Positions 6,501 through 10,877 of a stretch of DNA of 10,877 nt are shown here, piece by piece; within the stretch, counting starts at the first letter, position 1; each line of letters starts with the position of its first letter. Both the position numbers and the translations under genes were made by a program. A model generated the notes under the pieces. That model was given only the letters and a program-made list of their open reading frames with translations. It searched no databases and was not told the origin of the DNA. The DNA is from HGM04593 sp964485215 (GTDB lineage Bacteria > Bacteroidota > Bacteroidia > Bacteroidales > Bacteroidaceae): assembly GCA_964485215.1 (NCBI GenBank), contig CAZAIM010000086.1, positions 1-10,877 of the forward strand, given 5' to 3'.

Positions 6501-7802
6501 ATGGCTATGCCTTCTGTTGCTCCCGGAGCAACAGCTACTGTTTCATTGAACATTGCAACAGAGCTTGAGAACGGCAAGGAGTATGCCCTTAACGTTGAAC
6601 TGCTGAAGAATGATACCGAAATATGGTGTGAGGCCGGTTATCCTATGGCAACAGAGCAGTTTATTCTTCAGGAGCGCGTGTCTTTGGCTTCTGCTCCACA
6701 AGGTGATGAGGCACTCACTGTTGACAAGAGCAATGGCGTTTCTGTAACCAACGGCAACATCAGTTTCAAGCTCAATGCGCAGGGCTTCATTACAGAGTGG
6801 ATTGCCAATGGCGTTCAGGTGGCTGAACCGGGCAACTTCCCAATCTATAGCAACATCCGCTGGATTGAGAACGAGAGCCCTTATGGCGAGCATGTGTTCG
6901 GTGACAAAAGTGCATCAATAAATTCTGCAACCGTAAGCAGTGCATTGTCGGGTGACGGCAAGACATGCAGCATTACAGTAAATGCCAAGCATAGCAAATG
7001 TCCTTATGTTATCACATATACCGTATATGCAAGCGGTGTCGTGGATATGAAGGTCGATTATAGTCCGACGACAAACGCCTTGCGTCGTGTAGGTCTCGAT
7101 ATGGTCTTCCCTGCCGGTTACGAGAATGTGGAGTATTACGCAAAGGGTCCATGGGAGAATTACATTGACCGTCAGGCAGGCTCTTTCCTCGGCCGTTACA
7201 CAACAACTGTCGATGATATGTTCGAGATGTATCCTCATCCTCAGTCGCACGGTAACCGTATGGCACTTCGCGACCTTACTCTTGTCAATCCCGAGAACGG
7301 CAATGCCATAAAGATTGAAACAGAGGGTGAAGTATCGTTCTCTCTATCTCATTACGACCAACGCCAGTATCTCACTCCCGAACTTCACCCTTGGGATTTG
7401 AAGAAGGATGATGTTGTATATGCTACATTCGATTATATGCAGCGCGGTCTTGGTAACGGCAGCTGCGGCCCGGGTACAGAAGCTGAATATTACTGTCCGT
7501 ATACTGCAGTGTCGCACAAGATGCGCATCAGCACAGCAACAGGTGTTGAAACAGGAATTGCCGAGACCGGTGTCAAGGAGTGCAGCGTGAGCTACGATGT
7601 GGCATCGAAGCAGGTAATGTTCTCCGGCTTGCCGGCAGGCGCGACTGTAACTGTTGTGAACTTCGGCGGTGTTCAGGTGGGCAATGCTGTTGCTGTTGAT
7701 GGTGAGGCTGCGGTTTCGCTTTCGGCACAACCTAAGGCTCCCTACATTGCCATCATCAGGTGTGGCGGCGAGGTGCGTGCCCATAGGTTCTTGAAATGGT
7801 AA
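3534..7802 (+). CDS. Secreted GH2 beta-galactosidase-type glycoside hydrolase with tandem beta-trefoil-like N-terminal modules
   Basis: This 1422-residue protein hydrolyses terminal beta-linked sugars, most likely beta-galactosides. A signal peptide (cleavage likely after VCA, residue 25; LLAC17 is a less likely lipobox) is followed by two ricin/CBM13-like repeats at about 33-330, marked by QEW, QSW and Q-hydrophobic motifs. The LacZ-like core comprises a jelly roll from about 350 (LSLNGTWKFN, 365-374), an Ig domain, a TIM barrel from about 660, a second Ig domain, and the C-terminal beta-sandwich (GPWENYIDR near 1205). Glu786 in GNESG is the acid/base and Glu852 in LCEYAHAMGN the nucleophile. 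ASHYP and DEADVECH match substrate and Mg-binding sites of LacZ. The last ~80 residues end in a beta-rich module (HRFLKW) like a degenerate T9SS sorting domain. It is about 400 residues longer than E. coli LacZ. There are no SusC/SusD or sugar genes beside it, so its substrate is not indicated by context. Confidence 0.93.
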   Translation: MKKIPKLFAVALALLACVSATAVCAEELKPSVENVTVYRIQNFVNGKFLSNGDNVNNDARIIFAQENASSAGQEWAMYPTGTDGVFSFVNPTSGKALDMAPGVGHPVQWNYEPSNPNQHFKIVAPGDGYNRMANASNPYQYLALSSDGYPMMLTEYAPEDILYVFHNTGKQFTLAKVYAGKSYVISNVATKNVITAPASGELAALIEMKPYVADDMTQSWRVSEGKSGLILTSNSCNQSIDLFLNGDRTPLIYTTDVNNENQNLILEDAGDGCFYLTATYKYIKYYIKVSGSGLIATTSKDGDNSKFFFTMVAGPKGNYWEDQQMFEENKEAAHATFIPYTSTAAMKEDANYTLPWLTPEKADYLSLNGTWKFNLVPEPSVRPGEETFWGNDADVSSWDDIDVPSCWEMKGYDLPLYVNVEYAFLNNPPYIANKVEGVGNNPVGSYRRTFTLPEGWDAKNVFLHFDGLYSAAFVWVNGEYVGYTQGGNNDHEFDISSHVRTGDNNICVQVFRWSDASYLEGQDMFHMSGLHRDVYLYATPKTFVRDHYITSTLNSTYNGGSMNVALEIDNRTAVVASKAIEAELIAPDGTVVATKSASVEFAEGEKVANCDILFEGLSALLPWTAETPNLYTVIVRQKDNAGNEEMVFSTKYGFRHIEIKNGVVLINGQRVYFKGVNNQDTHPLYGRSIDVPTMLKDVELMKQSNMNTVRASHYPRQAKMYAMFDYYGLYVMDEADVECHKSWTDKKDNSISNDPTWMAQYVDRTVRMVYRDRNHPSVVFWSLGNESGTGVNFDATYSAVKTLDSRPIHYEGYSNVNSAKNTDFDSKMYPNLAYTQSHCNSSIGGEPFFLCEYAHAMGNAVGNLQDYWDIIEGSKYGIGGCIWDWVDQSIYDPQAIKRGELEKNGFPYYTSGYDYPGPHQGNFCNNGIITADRAWTAKLTEVKKVYQHVKFTYSNGNLSIKNKYNFIDLNCFTLRYTVLCNGSVVEENTMAMPSVAPGATATVSLNIATELENGKEYALNVELLKNDTEIWCEAGYPMATEQFILQERVSLASAPQGDEALTVDKSNGVSVTNGNISFKLNAQGFITEWIANGVQVAEPGNFPIYSNIRWIENESPYGEHVFGDKSASINSATVSSALSGDGKTCSITVNAKHSKCPYVITYTVYASGVVDMKVDYSPTTNALRRVGLDMVFPAGYENVEYYAKGPWENYIDRQAGSFLGRYTTTVDDMFEMYPHPQSHGNRMALRDLTLVNPENGNAIKIETEGEVSFSLSHYDQRQYLTPELHPWDLKKDDVVYATFDYMQRGLGNGSCGPGTEAEYYCPYTAVSHKMRISTATGVETGIAETGVKECSVSYDVASKQVMFSGLPAGATVTVVNFGGVQVGNAVAVDGEAAVSLSAQPKAPYIAIIRCGGEVRAHRFLKW

Positions 7803-7811
7803 TGCTTAAAA

Positions 7812-7846
7812 ATAAAAAACGAGATTCACTGAATCTCGTTTTTTAT
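7812..7846. terminator. Bidirectional intrinsic terminator overlapping the 3' end of the HIT gene
   Basis: Two perfect 17-base arms (7812-7828 and 7830-7846) flank a single central base. Each strand has A-run, CGAGATTCA stem, reverse stem and T-run, so it can stop transcription from both the GH2 gene and the convergent greA-HIT unit. The left arm ends on the HIT stop codon (7826-7828) and the right arm is the HIT gene's last codons, so part of the hairpin is translated. Confidence 0.85.
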
Positions 7847-8221
7847 TTTCAAGGCAATCTCCGCGAACTCTTCGGGAGCAAGCTTCAGCTTGGGATTTGT
7901 GAAGAGCATATCCCTTTCGCTCTGCATAGGAACCAGGTGTATGTGTGCGTGGGGAACTTCAAGCCCCAGTACCGCTTGGCCTACCTTTAAGCAAGGGAAT
8001 GCGCGTTTGATGCCTTCGGCAACCTTCTTGGCAAATATCTGCATTGCTCCAATCTCCTCGTCGGTGAGGTCAAAGAAATAGTCAACCTCGCGTTTGGGTA
8101 TTACAAGGGTGTGTCCCTTTGCAAGCGGGTTGATGTCGAGGAAGGCATAGAACTGCCCATCCTCCGCTACCTTGTAGCTGGGAATCTCGCCGGCTACTAT
8201 TCTGCTGAATATTGTTGCCAT
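7826..8221 (-). CDS. HIT-family (HINT-like) nucleotide hydrolase/phosphoramidase
   Basis: The 131-residue product is a complete histidine-triad protein. The triad motif is VPHAHIHLVP, with His91, His93 and His95; in the family one of these is the nucleophile that forms an AMP-enzyme intermediate. The N-terminal part (IFSRIVAGEIPSYKV, then FLDINPLAKGHTLVIPK) is the usual HINT sequence. Proteins of this kind hydrolyse adenosine phosphoramidates or dinucleoside polyphosphates in the cytoplasm; the exact substrate cannot be read here. The ATG at 8221 lies 17 bp after the greA stop, with no promoter between, so the two genes form one transcript. Its last codons (KNEIQ and stop) are part of the shared terminator. 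Confidence 0.92.
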   Translation of the reverse strand: MATIFSRIVAGEIPSYKVAEDGQFYAFLDINPLAKGHTLVIPKREVDYFFDLTDEEIGAMQIFAKKVAEGIKRAFPCLKVGQAVLGLEVPHAHIHLVPMQSERDMLFTNPKLKLAPEEFAEIALKIKNEIQ

Positions 8222-8238
8222 AGTCCTGTTCTTCCTGT

Positions 8239-8700
8239 TTAGAACGAAATGCTTGTTATCTCAAGGAACAGTTTGCCTTGTGGCACAGTGATTTCGGCAA
8301 CATCGCCCACCTTCTTGCCAAGCAGACCCTTTGCGATAGGTGTGTTGATTGAAATCTTTGCCTCGCGTAGGTTTGCCTCGCTCTCGGGCACGATGGTGTA
8401 CTGCATTGCGGCACCGGTCTTGGTGTTCTTCAGGCCTACCTTGGTGAGCACCTGTACAGTGTCGGTGTTCAGCTTGGTGGTGTCGATAATCTTTGCATCG
8501 GCAATAACCATCTTCAGCTCGTTTATTCTCATCTCCAACAGGCCCTGTGCCTCCTTTGCCGCATCGTATTCTGCGTTCTCCGAAAGGTCACCTTTGTCGC
8601 GCGCCTCGGCTATCTGTCGAACAACCTCGGGACGCTTTGCCTCCAACTCCTTCAAATCGGCCAACAATTTCTTGTAGCCCTCTTCTGACATATAACTCAT
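8239..8700 (-). CDS. greA: Transcription elongation factor GreA
   Basis: GreA binds the secondary channel of RNA polymerase and stimulates cleavage of backtracked RNA, rescuing stalled complexes. The 153-residue length is normal. The N-terminal coiled coil carries the conserved loop DKGDLSENAEYDAAKE, with Asp38 and Glu41 as the acidic tip residues that position the catalytic magnesium. The C-terminal globular domain follows (SINTPIAKGLLGKKVGDVAEI). The ATG at 8700 gives MSYMSEEGYKKL; an internal ATG at the fourth codon is possible. The gene leads the greA-HIT operon. A strong promoter lies at 8783-8813, and the approximately 75-nt leader holds a terminator-like hairpin (8736-8761), which suggests control by premature termination. 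Confidence 0.96.
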   Translation of the reverse strand: MSYMSEEGYKKLLADLKELEAKRPEVVRQIAEARDKGDLSENAEYDAAKEAQGLLEMRINELKMVIADAKIIDTTKLNTDTVQVLTKVGLKNTKTGAAMQYTIVPESEANLREAKISINTPIAKGLLGKKVGDVAEITVPQGKLFLEITSISF

Positions 8701-8735
8701 CTTCTTGGTACTTTTTTAAAAAACAGTAAAACAAT

Positions 8736-8761
8736 GGATTCCAACACGAGTGCTGGAACCC
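8736..8761 (-). promoter_or_regulatory. greA: Terminator-like hairpin in the greA leader (candidate attenuator)
   Basis: On the minus strand, 8761-8750 pairs with 8747-8736 as a 12-bp stem with two G-U pairs (GGTTCCAGCAC with GTGTTGGAAT at its core). A U-rich tract follows (ATTGTTTTACTGTTTTTT). It lies between the greA promoter and the greA start, so every greA transcript must pass it. It could be an attenuator, the terminator of the upstream lipoprotein gene, or both. Confidence 0.6.
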
Positions 8762-8782
8762 AATCTCCCTTAATATCTGCTG

Positions 8783-8813
8783 CAAAGATAACCTCTTTTT
8801 GCCTAATTGCAAA
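8783..8813 (-). promoter_or_regulatory. greA: Promoter of the greA-HIT operon
   Basis: The minus strand reads TTTG at 8813-8810, then 19 bp, then TATCTTTG at 8790-8783. Both elements and the spacing match the Bacteroidota consensus exactly. The start would be near 8775. The promoter begins 22 bp beyond the stop of the upstream lipoprotein gene. Confidence 0.8.
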
Positions 8814-8834
8814 ATTAAAAAGGTGAAATTTTGT

Positions 8835-10016
8835 CTATTGTTTAAGCAGTTTTTCTATTTCCTTTTCCAGGTCTGTGACTTGGCTGTCGCGAAGCACTAC
8901 CTCGTTTTCCTTGTTTATCAGGTAGTATGTAGGAAGCTGTTGTACGTTGTATAGCAATATTCGTGACGAAGCAGGGCCGTCGGCATCGCGCACACAGGTC
9001 CAGGGGAGGTTGCTTGCCGACATCTGCCAGAAGTGCTTGCGCGTGTCGTAAGAAATCTGGTATATCTCGAAGCCTCTTGAATTGTACTTGCTGTATATTT
9101 CGCGCAGCTTGATGTTGCGGCTGCTCATTCTGGTGTCTTCGTACATGGTGAAGTCGAGAAGAACCACTTTGCCTGCTAGGGAAGAGAGGCTTATGCTGTC
9201 GCCGTTTATTGTCGGCAGGCTTATGTCGAAGAGGCCTGTCGTCTTTATCTCGCTCTCGCTGACTTCGAGTTCTTTGTTCTCTCTGGCAGGTCTTGTGCTC
9301 TTTATTGCATATTCAGCGATTTCGGTGATGCTCTTTGTCCTTGCAGCCTCGGGGTAGTACCTTTGTAACTGTGTGGCAACGGCTGCAAAACATTTGCTGT
9401 CGGTGCGGTTGACTATCGGGTTGAATAGCGGCTCGCCGTTAAGCGTGAGTGTGAGTGCATAATAGGCACTTGCCTTGTCAGGTGCTGCGCCAATGTACTG
9501 TTTTATGATGTTCTCTTTGAATTCTCCAATAACATTGTATATTTCGTTCCTTGTCCTTATTATTGCCGGTGATGAACTTTTGGCCATCTCGGAGACTTGC
9601 TTCTCAAGTGCTGTGCGCAGCTCGTTCATCTCTTTTATCTTGAGGCTTGCCTCGTTGCCCTCTACCTTATATGTTTCCGAGAACCCTTCGGTGTTGCCGT
9701 TTATAGTCACAGTCTCGGTTGAGTCTATGGCAACGACTATGGTGTTCCCTTCAATCTCAAGAAGATAGAAGTCGTAGCATTCGGGTCGTGGGTATGTGAA
9801 TCTGAAACTGCCATCGCTGTCGAGCTTCACGCTGTCGAGTATGGCAATGCTGTCAATGCCGACATTGAATATTCTCAGACTTTTGCCTTCGGCATTTGCA
9901 ATGCTGCCTTCTATGGTGAATGCAGGGCCGTTGTACTCCTTTGTGCACGCTGCGAAAACAAAGGACGCAACAGTGATTAACGTTAAAAATAGCTTGTGTA
10001 ACTTCAAATAATTCAT
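8835..10016 (-). CDS. DUF4369/thioredoxin-fold lipoprotein without the redox cysteines
   Basis: The product is a 393-residue lipoprotein with signal sequence and lipobox FAAC (Cys24). An N-terminal DUF4369-like beta domain follows (about 30-120: FTIEGSIANAEGKSLRI, SVKLDSDGSFRF), then a helical linker (about 120-250), then a TlpA/AhpC-type thioredoxin fold (about 260-390). The fold is clear from FDISLPTINGDSISLSSLAGKVVLLDF and the cis-proline loop QLPTYYLI (Pro362). The usual WCxxC segment is replaced: after LLDF the line reads TMYEDTRMSSR, so both active cysteines are gone (Asp294 and Met297 occupy those positions). It cannot be a thiol oxidoreductase; a binding or structural role is inferred. 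I chose the ATG at 10016 rather than the one at 10040, because the latter lies inside the -7 box and would add residues before the signal peptide. It is divergent from pnp. Confidence 0.85.
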   Translation of the reverse strand: MNYLKLHKLFLTLITVASFVFAACTKEYNGPAFTIEGSIANAEGKSLRIFNVGIDSIAILDSVKLDSDGSFRFTYPRPECYDFYLLEIEGNTIVVAIDSTETVTINGNTEGFSETYKVEGNEASLKIKEMNELRTALEKQVSEMAKSSSPAIIRTRNEIYNVIGEFKENIIKQYIGAAPDKASAYYALTLTLNGEPLFNPIVNRTDSKCFAAVATQLQRYYPEAARTKSITEIAEYAIKSTRPARENKELEVSESEIKTTGLFDISLPTINGDSISLSSLAGKVVLLDFTMYEDTRMSSRNIKLREIYSKYNSRGFEIYQISYDTRKHFWQMSASNLPWTCVRDADGPASSRILLYNVQQLPTYYLINKENEVVLRDSQVTDLEKEIEKLLKQ

Positions 10017-10037
10017 AATTGTCAAAAAATGTGGGTG

Positions 10038-10045
10038 CAAAGATA
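10038..10045 (-). promoter_or_regulatory. -7 box of the DUF4369 lipoprotein promoter
   Basis: The minus strand reads TATCTTTG at 10045-10038. The start would be near 10030, about 15 nt before the ATG at 10016. The expected -33 position falls on the pnp -7 box and has no TTTG, so the two divergent promoters overlap. This box also decides the start codon choice. Confidence 0.65.
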
Positions 10046-10066
10046 GTTAAAATGTGGAAAAATGTA

Positions 10067-10074
10067 TATCTTTG
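10067..10074 (+). promoter_or_regulatory. pnp: -7 box of the pnp promoter
   Basis: TATCTTTG at 10067-10074 is a full -7 match on the plus strand, giving a start near 10081 and a leader of about 36 nt, which is very A-rich. No TTTG is found at the -33 position. With the opposite box at 10038-10045 it forms a 10-bp perfect inverted repeat around a 21-bp spacer. Confidence 0.7.
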
Positions 10075-10116
10075 CAAGAATTAGAAATAAAAAACTTATT
10101 TAAAAAGATAAAAAAG

Positions 10117-10877
10117 ATGAATGTTGTAACGAAAAATGTGGCCTTGCCCGATGGTCGTGTCATTACCATTGAGACAGGTAAGCTTGCAAAGCAGGCCGAT
10201 GGCGCAGTTATGTTGCGTTTGGGCAATACGATGCTTCTGGCCACAGTCTGTGCAGCGAAGGACGCTGTTCCAGGCACCGATTTTATGCCTCTTCAGGTAG
10301 AGTACAAAGAGAAATATGCGGCTTTCGGCCGTTTCCCCGGTGGCTTCACAAGACGTGAAGGCAAGGCTTCGGATTACGAAATCCTAACATGCCGCCTTGT
10401 TGACCGTGCTCTTCGTCCTCTCTTCCCCGATAACTATCATGCCGAGGTTTATGTAAACATCGTACTCTTCTCGGCCGACGGCGTTGATATGCCTGATGCT
10501 CTTGCCGGTCTTGCAGCTTCGGCAGCTCTCGCAGTCTCTGATATTCCTTTCGGCGGTCCTATCTCTGAGGTGCGCGTAGCGCGCATCGGTGGCGAGTTCG
10601 TGGTCAACCCGACATTCGCTCAGCTCGAAGAGGCTGACATGGATATCATGGTTGCTGCAACATACGACAACATCATGATGGTTGAGGGTGAAATGAAGGA
10701 AGTTTCTGAAAACGATCTTCTCGAGGCGATGAAGGTGGCTCACGAGGCTATCAAGGTTCATTGCAAGGCTCAGATGGAGCTTATGGAAGAGGTAGGCTCA
10801 ACCGTTAAGCGTGAGTATTGCCACGAGGTGAACGACGAAGAGCTCCGTGCTCAGGTTCATGAGGCATGCTACGCGAA
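10117..10877 (+). CDS. pnp: Polyribonucleotide nucleotidyltransferase (PNPase), N-terminal part, cut by window edge
   Basis: PNPase degrades RNA from the 3' end by phosphorolysis and can add tails in reverse. The first 253 residues are present and the frame is open to the end of the window. They cover the first RNase PH domain (about 10-150), which includes ETGKLAKQADGAVMLRLGNT, the FGRFPGGF loop (70-77) and CRLVDRALRPLFP (92-104). The start of the helical domain that links the two RNase PH domains follows (for example LLEAMKVAHEAIKVHCKAQ). The second RNase PH, KH and S1 domains would lie beyond the edge. The ATG at 10117 fits the promoter at 10067-10074 and the family's usual N-terminus. It is transcribed away from the lipoprotein gene. 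Confidence 0.97.
   Translation, partial: MNVVTKNVALPDGRVITIETGKLAKQADGAVMLRLGNTMLLATVCAAKDAVPGTDFMPLQVEYKEKYAAFGRFPGGFTRREGKASDYEILTCRLVDRALRPLFPDNYHAEVYVNIVLFSADGVDMPDALAGLAASAALAVSDIPFGGPISEVRVARIGGEFVVNPTFAQLEEADMDIMVAATYDNIMMVEGEMKEVSENDLLEAMKVAHEAIKVHCKAQMELMEEVGSTVKREYCHEVNDEELRAQVHEACYA

Noticed and set aside
10017..10040. Upstream start at 10040 for the DUF4369 lipoprotein
   Set aside because: It would place the start codon inside the -7 box and add eight residues before a complete lipoprotein signal sequence.

Overview
The window looks like a chromosomal segment from a Bacteroidales bacterium (Bacteroides/Prevotella-like). Evidence is the pnp and greA products, the lipoprotein and M23 families, the absence of Shine-Dalgarno sites, and Bacteroidota-type promoters: seven sites match TAnnTTTG or differ by one base, and all continue into GCA. 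No tRNA, rRNA, CRISPR array, insertion sequence or phage gene is visible.

Layout: (a) The first 24 bases on the minus strand are the start of a divergent, probably exported protein that runs off the left edge. (b) 25-281 is an AT-rich divergent control region. It holds two back-to-back promoters and two 19-bp inverted copies of a tandem TCGGAT element, each copy exactly 29 bp upstream of its own promoter's -7 box. (c) 282-1979 (+) is a membrane-spanning TPR/coiled-coil/helix-turn-helix regulator, split by one in-frame TGA at codon 125. (d) 1986-3302 (-) is an M23 murein endopeptidase-like protein, convergent with the regulator across 6 bp. (e) 3534-7802 (+) is a 1422-residue secreted GH2 beta-galactosidase-type enzyme with two N-terminal beta-trefoil-like repeats and a C-terminal module resembling a T9SS sorting domain. 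(f) A bidirectional terminator at 7812-7846 overlaps the last codons of a HIT-family gene (7826-8221, -), which is transcribed with greA (8239-8700, -). The greA leader contains a terminator-like hairpin. (g) 8835-10016 (-) is a DUF4369/thioredoxin-fold lipoprotein that has lost both redox cysteines. (h) 10117 to the right edge (+) is the 5' part of pnp.

The right half is mostly housekeeping: transcript elongation (GreA), RNA turnover (PNPase) and nucleotide metabolism (HIT). The left half is envelope and carbohydrate related. The least explained part is the regulator locus. Its symmetric operator-like sites suggest that one protein, plausibly the adjacent regulator, acts on both divergent promoters, yet the regulator's reading frame is interrupted in this genome.
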